Source: Pseudomonas alcaligenes
GTDB lineage: Bacteria; Pseudomonadota; Gammaproteobacteria; Pseudomonadales; Pseudomonadaceae
NCBI RefSeq assembly: GCF_014490745.1
Contig: NZ_LZEU01000002.1
Coordinates: 1-15,627, forward strand
Direction: 5' to 3'
Length of the DNA: 15,627 bases
In this document: positions 1-13,285 of the stretch, piece after piece
Layout of the letters: each line of letters starts with the position of its first letter
Numbering within the stretch: the stretch's first letter is position 1
Program-made: the position numbers and the translations under genes
Notes under the pieces: generated by a model
What the model saw: only the letters and a program-made list of their open reading frames with translations
Told to the model about the DNA's origin: nothing
Databases searched by the model: none

Positions 1-96
<96 letters not shown>

Positions 97-100
97 TCGG

Positions 101-129
101 TTGATATGGTTCTGTCAGGCCGGCATAAT
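101..129 (+). promoter_or_regulatory. Sigma-70 promoter for tRNA-Trp / secE-nusG
   Basis: TTGATA (101-106, 5 of 6 matches to the -35 consensus) and CATAAT (124-129, 5 of 6 to the -10) are separated by exactly 17 bp. Initiation would fall near 134-138, 12-16 nt before the tRNA. The stretch after the -10 (GGTCGGCC) is GC-rich, the kind of discriminator found at stringently controlled stable-RNA promoters; stringent control is inferred. The -10 lies in the loop of the tuf terminator and the start point in its 3' arm. Confidence 0.7.
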
Positions 130-149
130 GGTCGGCCTGACTTTGTTTT
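114..149 (+). terminator. Intrinsic terminator after tuf
   Basis: A perfect 9-bp stem (GTCAGGCCG at 114-122 with CGGCCTGAC at 133-141) with a 10-nt loop is followed by the T-rich tail TTTGTTTTA, which runs directly into the first base of tRNA-Trp at 150. The stem is GC-rich and sits 17 nt after the tuf stop, so it should end tuf transcription. Its loop contains the -10 hexamer of the next promoter. Confidence 0.8.
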
Positions 150-225
150 AGGCCAGTAGCTCAATTGGCAGAGCGGCGGTCTCCAAAACCGCAGGTTGGG
201 GGTTCGATTCCCTCCTGGCCTGCCA
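150..225 (+). tRNA. tRNA-Trp (anticodon CCA)
   Basis: A complete 76-nt cloverleaf. The acceptor stem AGGCCAG (150-156) pairs with CTGGCCT (215-221), the discriminator is G222, and CCA is encoded at 223-225. The anticodon stem GCGGT (176-180) pairs with ACCGC (188-192) around the loop CTCCAAA, placing the anticodon CCA at 183-185; it reads UGG. The T arm carries GGTTCGATTCC. The gene lies between tuf and secE as in other pseudomonads and probably shares a primary transcript with secE-nusG, since only 48 nt and no clear promoter separate tRNA from secE. Confidence 0.97.
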
Positions 226-250
226 GATTCCAGTAAGAGTGGATCTGGCA
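221..250 (+). other. Hairpin covering the tRNA-Trp 3' end and secE leader
   Basis: TGCCAGAT (221-228) pairs perfectly with ATCTGGCA (243-250). After a single bulged T229 the stem continues as CCA (230-232) with TGG (240-242), closing a 7-nt loop. It includes the discriminator and CCA of the tRNA and is followed by the pyrimidine-rich CTTCTTTCT. It could be a processing signal for the tRNA 3' end or a weak terminator before secE. The pairing is seen in the sequence; the role is inferred. Confidence 0.5.
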
Positions 251-273
251 CTTCTTTCTACAGGGTTCTCCTC

Positions 274-642
274 ATGAATGCCAAAGCTGAAGCTAAAGAC
301 TCACGCTTTGATCTGCTGAAGTGGCTGCTTGCAGTTGCTCTGGTAGTCGTCGGTGTGGTCGGCAATCAGTATTTTTCGGCTGAGCCGCTCCTGTATCGTG
401 TGCTGGTTCTGCTGGCCTTGGCTGCTGTGGCGGGTTTCGTTGCGCTGCAGACCGTCAAGGGGCAGGCCTTCTTTGGTCTGGCCAAAGAGGCGCGCACAGA
501 AATTCGCAAAGTTGTATGGCCGACCCGTCAGGAAACCACGCAGACCACGCTGATTGTTGTGGCTGTTGTTCTGGTAATGGCGTTGCTCCTCTGGGGCCTC
601 GACAGTTTCCTGGGTTGGATTGTTTCGTTGATTGTCGGTTAA
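274..642 (+). CDS. secE: Preprotein translocase subunit SecE
   Basis: A 122-residue inner-membrane protein that clamps the SecY channel of the Sec translocon. Three hydrophobic segments are visible: about residues 14-32, 37-60 and 92-118. Before the last comes the conserved amphipathic helix and hinge (residues 72-92, containing EIRKVVWPTRQET), the family signature. The three-TM form is the E. coli/Pseudomonas type; many other bacteria keep only the last segment. The frame stays open upstream into the tRNA gene, but ATG 274 (MNAKAEAK) is chosen because it gives the usual family length, lies outside the tRNA and has an AGGG-like ribosome site at 262-265. The nusG start follows 9 nt after the stop, so the two are translationally close. 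Confidence 0.96.
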   Translation: MNAKAEAKDSRFDLLKWLLAVALVVVGVVGNQYFSAEPLLYRVLVLLALAAVAGFVALQTVKGQAFFGLAKEARTEIRKVVWPTRQETTQTTLIVVAVVLVMALLLWGLDSFLGWIVSLIVG

Positions 643-651
643 GGGTGTCCC

Positions 652-1185
652 GTGGCTAAGCGTTGGTACGTTGTGCATGCTTACTCGGGTTACGAGAAGC
701 ATGTCATGCGCTCGCTGATCGAGCGCGTCAAGCTGGCTGGCATGGAAGACGAGTTTGGCGAAATCCTGGTTCCCACCGAAGAAGTGGTGGAAATGCGGAA
801 TGGCCAGAAGCGCAAGAGCGAGCGCAAGTTCTTCCCGGGCTATGTGCTGGTTCAGATGGAAATGAACGAGGGTACTTGGCACCTGATCAAGGACACTCCT
901 CGTGTCATGGGCTTCATCGGTGGTACTGCGGACAAGCCCGCGCCGATCACCGAGAAAGAGGCTGACGCTATTCTGCGTCGTGTTGCCGATAGTGGCGACA
1001 AGCCCAAGCCGAAAACGCTGTTCGAGCCGGGCGAGACTGTTCGAGTTATCGATGGTCCGTTTGCCGACTTCAATGGTGTGGTCGAAGAAGTTAACTACGA
1101 AAAGAGTCGCATCCAGGTGGCTGTGCTTATTTTCGGTCGCTCCACGCCGGTGGAGCTGGAGTTCAGTCAGGTCGAGAAGGCATAA
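652..1185 (+). CDS. nusG: Transcription termination/antitermination factor NusG
   Basis: A 177-residue NusG. The N-terminal NGN domain (about residues 3-115, with [11 protein letters not shown] and [11 protein letters not shown]) binds the clamp helices of RNA polymerase and suppresses pausing. The KOW domain (about 124-177, with [21 protein letters not shown]) contacts Rho or ribosomal protein S10, coupling transcription to translation. The start is GTG at 652, with AAGGG (641-645) overlapping the secE stop as ribosome site and 6 nt of spacing; upstream codons would not give the conserved [10 protein letters not shown] start. It is followed by a strong intrinsic terminator, so it ends the tRNA-Trp-secE-nusG unit or passes into rplK by readthrough. 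Confidence 0.97.
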   Translation: MAKRWYVVHAYSGYEKHVMRSLIERVKLAGMEDEFGEILVPTEEVVEMRNGQKRKSERKFFPGYVLVQMEMNEGTWHLIKDTPRVMGFIGGTADKPAPITEKEADAILRRVADSGDKPKPKTLFEPGETVRVIDGPFADFNGVVEEVNYEKSRIQVAVLIFGRSTPVELEFSQVEKA

Positions 1186-1204
1186 CTGGACAATGCATCC
1201 CGTA

Positions 1205-1231
1205 CCCCGCAGCCAGTGGCTGCGGGGTTTT
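1205..1231 (+). terminator. Intrinsic terminator after nusG
   Basis: A perfect 10-bp stem, CCCCGCAGCC (1205-1214) with GGCTGCGGGG (1218-1227), has a 3-nt loop and is followed by TTTT and then GTCGTC. The stem is very stable but the T tract is short, so some readthrough into rplK is possible. It separates secE-nusG from the L11 operon. Confidence 0.82.
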
Positions 1232-1260
1232 GTCGTCATTGGGATAAATGCGTAAACAAC

Positions 1261-1289
1261 CGGGGAGCCTTGATTGGCGTTTGAACCCG
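1261..1289 (+). promoter_or_regulatory. Predicted L1-binding site in the rplK leader
   Basis: A lower stem CGGG (1261-1264) with CCCG (1286-1289), an asymmetric internal loop (GA at 1265-1266 opposite GTTTGAA at 1279-1285) and an upper stem GCC/GGC closing a 6-nt loop. A short two-helix element with an asymmetric internal loop just before the rplK ribosome site is the known organisation of the L1 translational operator, which mimics the 23S rRNA L1 site. By analogy, free L1 would bind here and repress rplK-rplA translation. The assignment rests on position and fold only. Confidence 0.55.
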
Positions 1290-1304
1290 TAACTGGAGTA
1301 GCTC

Positions 1305-1736
1305 ATGGCTAAGAAGATTCAGGCTTATATCAAGCTGCAAGTAAAGGCCGGTCAGGCCAACCCGTCGCCGCCCGTTGGTCCGGCTCTGGGTCAGCATGGC
1401 GTAAACATCATGGAATTCTGCAAGGCGTTCAACGCCAAGACCCAGGGCATGGAACCTGGTCTGCCGACTCCGGTGATCATCACTGTTTACAGCGACCGCA
1501 GCTTCACTTTCGAAACCAAAAGCACCCCGGCTTCGGTGCTGCTGAAGAAGGCTGCCGGCCTGACCAGCGGTTCCGCTCGTCCGAACACCATCAAAGTGGG
1601 CACCGTTACCCGTGCTCAGCTGGAAGAGATCGCCAAGACCAAGCAGGCCGATCTGACCGCAGCTGACCTGGATGCGGCCGTGCGTACCATCGCCGGCTCC
1701 GCGCGTAGCATGGGCCTGAACGTGGAGGGTGTGTAA
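1305..1736 (+). CDS. rplK: 50S ribosomal protein L11
   Basis: A 143-residue L11, the usual length. The N-terminal domain (about residues 1-70) has the proline-rich [20 protein letters not shown] (20-39), which sits at the GTPase-associated centre near thiostrepton and is needed for RelA activation. The C-terminal domain (about 75-143, ending [16 protein letters not shown]) binds 23S rRNA helices 43/44. ATG 1305 has TGGAG (1293-1297) 7 nt upstream. The TAA stop overlaps the rplA start by one base (TAATG), implying translational coupling. The predicted L1 site in its leader would then control both genes. Confidence 0.98.
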   Translation: MAKKIQAYIKLQVKAGQANPSPPVGPALGQHGVNIMEFCKAFNAKTQGMEPGLPTPVIITVYSDRSFTFETKSTPASVLLKKAAGLTSGSARPNTIKVGTVTRAQLEEIAKTKQADLTAADLDAAVRTIAGSARSMGLNVEGV

Positions 1737-2431
1737 TGGCTAAGCTGACCAAGCGTCAAAAGGCTATCGCTGAGAAAGTCGAAGCCGGCAAACAATACGG
1801 CTTCGAAGACGCCGCCAAACTGCTGGCTGAGCTGTCGGCCGTCAAGTTCACCGAGTCCTTCGACATCGCCGTGAACCTGGGCGTTGACCCGCGTAAATCC
1901 GACCAGGTCGTGCGTGGCGCTACCGTGCTGCCGAACGGCACTGGCAAGACCGTCCGCGTAGCCGTGTTCACCCAGGGCCCTGGCGTTGAAGCCGCTCTGG
2001 CTGCCGGCGCCGACAAAGTTGGCATGGACGACCTGGCTGCCGAAATGAAAGCCGGCGACCTGAACTACGACGTCGTCATCGCCTCCCCGGATGCCATGCG
2101 CGTTGTTGGCCAGCTGGGCCAGGTACTCGGCCCGCGCGGCCTGATGCCGAACCCGAAGGTCGGTACCGTGACTCCGGACGTAGCTACTGCCGTGAAGAAC
2201 GCCAAAGCCGGTCAGGTACGTTTCCGTACCGACAAGAACGGCATCATCCACACCTCCGTTGGCAAGGTCGGCTTCGAAGCCGCTGCGCTGAAGCAGAACG
2301 TGGAAGCCCTGCTGGCGGATCTGAAGCGTCTGAAGCCGTCGACCTCGAAAGGCATCTACGTCAAGCGCGTAACCCTGAGCACCACCATGGGCCCGGGTCT
2401 GGTCATCGACCAGGCGTCGCTCGACGCGTAA
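1736..2431 (+). CDS. rplA: 50S ribosomal protein L1
   Basis: A 231-residue L1, full family length. L1 forms the mobile stalk near the E site that helps deacylated tRNA leave, and it binds 23S rRNA helices 76-78. Visible signatures are [20 protein letters not shown] (38-57) in domain [17 protein letters not shown] (131-146) joining the two domains, and the C-terminal [11 protein letters not shown]. The ATG overlaps the rplK stop by one base, with GGAGG (1725-1729) as ribosome site inside rplK. In E. coli, L1 is the translational repressor of this operon, and a candidate operator is present upstream of rplK here. Confidence 0.98.
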   Translation: MAKLTKRQKAIAEKVEAGKQYGFEDAAKLLAELSAVKFTESFDIAVNLGVDPRKSDQVVRGATVLPNGTGKTVRVAVFTQGPGVEAALAAGADKVGMDDLAAEMKAGDLNYDVVIASPDAMRVVGQLGQVLGPRGLMPNPKVGTVTPDVATAVKNAKAGQVRFRTDKNGIIHTSVGKVGFEAAALKQNVEALLADLKRLKPSTSKGIYVKRVTLSTTMGPGLVIDQASLDA

Positions 2432-2439
2432 GTGATTGG

Positions 2440-2461
2440 GCCGGCGGAGCGATCCGCCGGC
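2440..2461 (+). other. GNRA-loop hairpin after rplA
   Basis: A perfect 9-bp stem GCCGGCGGA (2440-2448) with TCCGCCGGC (2453-2461) is capped by the tetraloop GCGA. The downstream TGGAAAAATT has no T tract, so it does not look like an intrinsic terminator. It starts 8 nt after the rplA stop and may protect the rplKA mRNA 3' end or act as a processing site in a rplKAJL transcript. Confidence 0.55.
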
Positions 2462-2497
2462 TGGAAAAATTGGGGTCCCTGCCTGGCGGGGGCTATC

Positions 2498-2567
2498 CAA
2501 GACCGTAGGCGGCGCAAGCCTTAAACCTGGAGAGCGATCTCCTTCAGCCTACGCAGATGGTGCTCCC
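2498..2567 (+). promoter_or_regulatory. L10 leader (ribosomal protein L10-L12 autoregulatory RNA)
   Basis: CGTAGGC (2504-2510) pairs with GCCTACG (2547-2553), enclosing two hairpins: GGC-GCAA-GCC (2511-2520) and GGAGA-GCGA-TCTCC (2529-2542), a three-way junction. The AAGACCGTAGGCGGCGCAAG core and this fold match what I recall of the L10 leader RNA family. In E. coli the L10-(L12)4 complex binds this leader and represses rplJ and, through coupling, rplL. It lies about 75-145 nt upstream of the rplJ start in a 212-nt gene-free stretch. Confidence 0.85.
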
Positions 2568-2618
2568 GATTCGCTTTGCGAATCAGACACCAAAACGCCG
2601 TCCGGCTTCGGCTGGACG
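2568..2618 (+). other. Two hairpins between the L10 leader core and the rplJ ribosome site
   Basis: First hairpin: GATTCGC (2568-2574) with GCGAATC (2578-2584), loop TTT. Second: CGTCCGGC (2599-2606) with GCTGGACG (2611-2618), one G-T pair and a TTCG tetraloop, ending 14 nt before AGGAG (2633-2637). Neither is followed by a T tract. They probably belong to the L10 regulatory leader, transmitting repressor binding to the ribosome site or stabilising the 5' end; this role is inferred. Confidence 0.5.
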
Positions 2619-2643
2619 AAACGGTAAAAACCAGGAGAAACCC

Positions 2644-3144
2644 GTGGCAATTAAACTCGAAGACAAGAAGGCCATCGTCGCTGAAGTCAACGAGGCTGCC
2701 AAAGCCGGTCTGTCCGCTGTCGTGGCTGATGCCCGTGGCGTGACCGTCGGCGCAATGACCGGACTCCGTAAAGAGGCCCGCGAAGCTGGTGTGTACGTGA
2801 AAGTCGTACGTAACACCCTGGCTCGCCGCGCCGTTGCAGGAACTCAATTCGAGATCCTCGGCGACGTGTTCAAAGGCCCGACCCTGATTGCTTTCTCCAA
2901 CGAACATCCGGGCGCTGCCGCTCGTATCTTCAAGGAGTTTGCCAAGGGTCAGGACAAGTTCGAGATCAAGGCAGCTGCGTTCGAGGGTCAATTCCTCGCA
3001 GCAAACCAGATCGATGTGCTGGCAACTCTGCCGACCTACAACGAAGCGATTTCTCAGCTGATGAGCGTGATCCAAGGCGCTACCAGCAAGTTCGTTCGTA
3101 CGCTGGCGGCTGTTCGCGACCAGAAAGAAGGCGCTGCTGCCTAA
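2644..3144 (+). CDS. rplJ: 50S ribosomal protein L10
   Basis: A 166-residue L10, which anchors the L7/L12 stalk to the 50S subunit. The N-terminal domain (about 1-130) binds 23S rRNA beside L11, with the conserved [15 protein letters not shown] (50-64). The C-terminal helix (about 131-166, [31 protein letters not shown]) is the docking platform for L7/L12 dimers. The start is GTG 2644 ([11 protein letters not shown]), with AGGAG at 2633-2637 and 6 nt spacing. The frame stays open up to an ATG at 2557, but that ATG falls in the structured leader and would add 29 residues absent from the family. Expression is expected to be limited by its own leader RNA. Confidence 0.97.
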   Translation: MAIKLEDKKAIVAEVNEAAKAGLSAVVADARGVTVGAMTGLRKEAREAGVYVKVVRNTLARRAVAGTQFEILGDVFKGPTLIAFSNEHPGAAARIFKEFAKGQDKFEIKAAAFEGQFLAANQIDVLATLPTYNEAISQLMSVIQGATSKFVRTLAAVRDQKEGAAA

Positions 3145-3183
3145 TCCAGGCGCGACGTCCCTTTCAGTTACTTTGTTTAATTT

Positions 3184-3202
3184 GATGGCCGCGAAGGCTG
3201 TC
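3184..3202 (+). other. Small hairpin before the rplL ribosome site
   Basis: GATGGCC (3184-3190) pairs with GGCTGTC (3196-3202), with two G-T pairs and loop GCGAA, ending 10 nt before AGGA (3213-3216). The 81-nt rplJ-rplL gap otherwise holds only an AT-rich stretch (about 3170-3184). The hairpin may help set the higher translation of rplL that L7/L12 stoichiometry requires; support is weak. Confidence 0.3.
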
Positions 3203-3225
3203 ACCCCAATACAGGAATTAGAGTC

Positions 3226-3594
3226 ATGGCTCTGACCAACGAAGACATCATCAACGCCGTTTCCGAAATGTCCGTGATGCAGGTTGTTGAACTGATCAAG
3301 GCAATGGAAGAGAAGTTCGGCGTTAGCGCTGCTGCTGCTGTTGCTGCTGGCCCGGCTGTTGCCGCTGCCGCCGCTGAAGAGCAAACCGAGTTCAACATCG
3401 TTCTGACCGAAGCCGGTGACAAGAAAGTCAACGTGATCAAGGTTGTTCGTGAACTGACCGGTCTGGGTCTGAAAGAAGCCAAAGCAGTTGTTGACGGCGC
3501 CCCTGGCATCGTCAAAGAAGGCGCTTCGAAAGAAGAAGCCGAAGCTGCCAAGAAGGCACTGGAAGAAGCTGGCGCCAAAGTCGAGCTCAAGTAA
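3226..3594 (+). CDS. rplL: 50S ribosomal protein L7/L12
   Basis: A 122-residue L7/L12, present in several copies per ribosome as dimers on L10 and needed to recruit and activate the translational GTPases. Three parts are visible: the N-terminal dimerisation helices (1-32), an Ala-rich flexible hinge (about 33-52, [16 protein letters not shown]) and the globular C-terminal factor-binding domain (53-122, with [20 protein letters not shown] at 67-86). The protein is strongly acidic, as expected. ATG 3226 is preceded by AGGA (3213-3216). A strong attenuator 46 nt after its stop reduces transcription into rpoBC, consistent with the much greater demand for L7/L12 than for polymerase subunits. Confidence 0.98.
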   Translation: MALTNEDIINAVSEMSVMQVVELIKAMEEKFGVSAAAAVAAGPAVAAAAAEEQTEFNIVLTEAGDKKVNVIKVVRELTGLGLKEAKAVVDGAPGIVKEGASKEEAEAAKKALEEAGAKVELK

Positions 3595-3640
3595 GCGACG
3601 ACCTTGCGTCTGCAGCCCGAGCGTTAAGCAACAGGCTGAT

Positions 3641-3669
3641 GGCTGGTGGCAATTGCCACCGGCCTTTTT
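3641..3669 (+). terminator. rplL-rpoB attenuator (intrinsic terminator)
   Basis: GGCTGGTGGC (3641-3650) pairs with GCCACCGGCC (3655-3664), a 10-bp stem with one T-G pair and loop AATT, followed by TTTTT. It has every feature of a Rho-independent terminator, yet rpoB lies downstream with no convincing promoter, so it most likely works as a partial terminator as at the same place in E. coli. Confidence 0.85.
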
Positions 3670-3679
3670 CCGTTATGGG

Positions 3680-3749
3680 CAGTTGCCGCAAGGTGGCTGT
3701 TCATGGCGCAAAAACCCCGCCCGAGGGCGGCGCAAACCAAGGGGTTTGC
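3680..3749 (+). promoter_or_regulatory. Structured rpoB leader with competing hairpins
   Basis: Three elements follow one another. First, CAGTTGCC (3680-3687) with GGTGGCTG (3692-3699), GCAA loop, three G-T pairs. Second, CCGCC (3717-3721) with GGCGG (3726-3730). Third, GCAAACC (3732-3738) with GGTTTGC (3743-3749). The 3' arm 3741-3749 (GGGGTTTGC) can pair instead with GCAAAAACCCC (3708-3718) around an AA bulge, so two folds exclude each other. Only ACGATTTT follows, a poor terminator tail. The structures are seen in sequence; a regulatory role is inferred. Confidence 0.45.
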
Positions 3750-3758
3750 ACGATTTTC

Positions 3759-3783
3759 TGGCTGTACCCGCCGGGTGCAGCCA
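3759..3783 (+). other. Long hairpin upstream of rpoB, possible RNase III site
   Basis: TGGCTGTACCC (3759-3769) pairs with GGGTGCAGCCA (3773-3783), an 11-bp stem with one T-G pair and a 3-nt loop, 20 nt before the GGGGA ribosome site of rpoB (3804-3808). There is no T tract after it. In E. coli an RNase III processing site lies between rplL and rpoB, and this is the best candidate here, although the stem is shorter than a typical RNase III substrate. Confidence 0.45.
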
Positions 3784-3814
3784 AACAAGCAGGTGACCAA
3801 GCTGGGGAACGCTG

Positions 3815-7888
<4,074 letters not shown>

Positions 7889-7902
7889 CACGCACCGCCT
7901 AC

Positions 7903-7930
7903 GCTGCGGCCGGTCAAGGCCGGTCGCAGC
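7903..7930 (+). other. rpoB-rpoC intercistronic hairpin
   Basis: GCTGCGGCCGG (7903-7913) pairs with CCGGTCGCAGC (7920-7930), an 11-bp GC-rich stem with one G-T pair and loop TCAAGG. No T tract follows; instead the rpoC ribosome site begins 8 nt later. It is thus unlikely to be a terminator and may be an mRNA-processing or stability element, or may set rpoC translation relative to rpoB. Confidence 0.55.
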
Positions 7931-7952
7931 AGGTCCGTGAGGAGGAAAGGCC

Positions 7953-12149
<4,197 letters not shown>

Positions 12150-12153
12150 GTGT

Positions 12154-12185
12154 GATGCCCCGGGCGAGTCATCGGCCGGGGCATC
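12154..12185 (+). terminator. Weak or partial terminator after rpoC
   Basis: A perfect 10-bp stem GATGCCCCGG (12154-12163) with CCGGGGCATC (12176-12185) has a 12-nt loop, 4 nt after the rpoC stop. It is followed by GCCTTGAC rather than a T run, so it may be a 3'-end stabiliser or partial terminator rather than an efficient intrinsic one. The -35 of the rpsL promoter begins 4 nt after it. Confidence 0.5.
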
Positions 12186-12188
12186 GCC

Positions 12189-12217
12189 TTGACTGGGGGC
12201 GCGAGTCTCTTTAGACT
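12189..12217 (+). promoter_or_regulatory. Sigma-70 promoter of the str operon (rpsL)
   Basis: TTGACT (12189-12194, 5 of 6) and TAGACT (12212-12217, 4 of 6) are 17 bp apart, with initiation expected near 12223-12225, giving an rpsL leader of about 85 nt. The -10 falls inside the inverted repeat GAGTCT-CTTT-AGACTC (12203-12218). A promoter between rpoC and rpsL is expected, since rpsL-rpsG-fusA-tuf is normally its own transcription unit. Confidence 0.7.
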
Positions 12218-12233
12218 CATGCACCCCTAAATT

Positions 12234-12260
12234 TGGCAGGGCGCCATGCTCTGCCATTTT
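12234..12260 (+). terminator. Attenuator-like hairpin in the rpsL leader
   Basis: TGGCAGGGC (12234-12242) pairs with GCTCTGCCA (12248-12256), a 9-bp stem with one G-T pair and a 5-nt loop, followed by TTTTGCTTTTG. It lies downstream of the predicted rpsL start point and upstream of the rpsL ribosome site. It could terminate readthrough from rpoC, attenuate the str operon, or both. Confidence 0.6.
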
Positions 12261-12308
12261 GCTTTTGTTGTAATAAATAGCGTCGAAAGACAACAGTGGA
12301 GCTAGTAG

Positions 12309-12680
12309 ATGGCAACTATCAACCAGCTGGTACGTCAGCCGCGTAAGCGTATCGTCGAGAAATCCGACGTACCTGCGCTGCAGAACTGCCCGCAGCGTCG
12401 TGGCGTGTGCACCCGTGTGTACACCACCACGCCGAAGAAACCGAACTCCGCACTGCGTAAAGTGTGCCGTGTTCGCCTGACCAACGGTTTTGAAGTCACC
12501 TCCTACATCGGTGGTGAAGGTCACAACCTGCAAGAGCACAGCGTCGTGCTGATCCGTGGCGGTCGTGTAAAAGACCTTCCGGGTGTGCGCTACCACACTG
12601 TTCGCGGTTCGCTGGATACCACCGGCGTTAAAGACCGTAAGCAGGGTCGCTCGAAGTACGGTACCAAGCGTCCGAAGTAA
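12309..12680 (+). CDS. rpsL: 30S ribosomal protein S12
   Basis: A 123-residue S12, which sits at the decoding centre and controls accuracy. The conserved loop [21 protein letters not shown] has K43, and the second loop [13 protein letters not shown] has K88, D89 and P91; the streptomycin-resistance positions are wild type, so this allele should be sensitive. D89 corresponds to the aspartate methylthiolated in E. coli S12. The start is ATG 12309, with GGAG (12298-12301) 7 nt upstream. It opens the str operon (rpsL-rpsG-fusA-tuf) behind its own promoter and a leader hairpin. Confidence 0.98.
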   Translation: MATINQLVRQPRKRIVEKSDVPALQNCPQRRGVCTRVYTTTPKKPNSALRKVCRVRLTNGFEVTSYIGGEGHNLQEHSVVLIRGGRVKDLPGVRYHTVRGSLDTTGVKDRKQGRSKYGTKRPK

Positions 12681-12722
12681 TTCGGTTCGCCATTTATCTT
12701 TTTATTGAGTCGATAAGAGTAA

Positions 12723-12769
12723 GGTCGGGCGTAACCGGATGGTTATGGTCCCGGGCTAACCTGAAGACC
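12723..12769 (+). promoter_or_regulatory. Possible S7 regulatory element between rpsL and rpsG
   Basis: GGTTA (12741-12745) can pair with TAACC on either side: 12732-12736 (GGAT loop) or 12757-12761, the latter enclosing the palindrome CCCGGG. An outer stem GGTC (12723-12726) with GACC (12766-12769) can close the second fold. In E. coli, S7 binds the rpsL-rpsG gap and represses rpsG. The position fits, but I cannot match the E. coli structure in detail. Confidence 0.4.
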
Positions 12770-12784
12770 GTTTGAGGGCTTATC

Positions 12785-13255
12785 ATGCCAAGACGTCGTG
12801 TAGCAGCTAAGCGTGAGATTCTGGACGATCCGAAATACGGAAGCCTGATTCTCGCCAAATTCATGAACCACGTGATGGAAAGCGGCAAAAAAGCAGTCGC
12901 CGAGCGCATCGTTTACGGTGCCCTGGAAACTGTTAAAGCGCGCAAGAACAGCGATCCCCTGGAGATCTTCGAGAAAGCTCTCGACGCCATCGCTCCGCTG
13001 GTCGAAGTAAAGTCCCGCCGTGTAGGTGGTGCGACTTACCAGGTTCCGGTCGAAGTTCGTCCGTCCCGTCGTAACGCCCTGGCCATGCGCTGGCTGGTAG
13101 ATTTCGCCCGCAAGCGTGGCGAGAAGTCCATGGCCCTGCGCCTGGCTGGCGAGCTGCTGGATGCTGCTGAAGGTAAAGGCGCTGCCGTCAAGAAGCGTGA
13201 AGACGTGCACCGTATGGCTGAGGCCAACAAGGCCTTCTCCCACTACCGCTTCTAA
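12785..13255 (+). CDS. rpsG: 30S ribosomal protein S7
   Basis: A 156-residue S7, the primary binder that nucleates assembly of the 30S head by contacting the 3' major domain of 16S rRNA and lining the mRNA exit channel. The basic N-terminal arm is [11 protein letters not shown], the beta-hairpin region is [20 protein letters not shown] (77-96), and the helical core includes [29 protein letters not shown] (about 99-127). ATG 12785 has GAGGG (12774-12778) 6 nt upstream. fusA follows after only 30 nt without promoter or terminator. S7 is the known autogenous regulator of this operon in E. coli. Confidence 0.98.
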   Translation: MPRRRVAAKREILDDPKYGSLILAKFMNHVMESGKKAVAERIVYGALETVKARKNSDPLEIFEKALDAIAPLVEVKSRRVGGATYQVPVEVRPSRRNALAMRWLVDFARKRGEKSMALRLAGELLDAAEGKGAAVKKREDVHRMAEANKAFSHYRF

Positions 13256-13285
13256 TCGCGGCTTCCATTCTTTTGCGAGGGCTTT

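Noticed and set aside
196..273. An upstream ATG at 196 that would extend secE by 26 residues.
   Set aside because: It lies inside the tRNA-Trp gene and the extension is not part of SecE; ATG 274 gives the family length.
301..1239. Antisense open frame across secE-nusG (and similar ones over rplK-rplA, rplJ, rpsG-fusA).
   Set aside because: Low-complexity His/Gln/Leu-rich translations typical of the reverse strand of real genes.
1230..1258. Possible rplK promoter TTGTCG-17-TAAACA.
   Set aside because: Only 4 of 6 and 3 of 6 matches, overlapping the terminator tail; too weak to report as a feature.
2470..2499. Possible rplJ promoter TTGGGG-18-TATCCA.
   Set aside because: Three of six matches at each hexamer; no better than chance in this sequence.
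2557..2643. An ATG at 2557 extending rplJ by 29 residues.
   Set aside because: It falls in the structured L10 leader and the extension is absent from L10; GTG 2644 has a proper AGGAG site.
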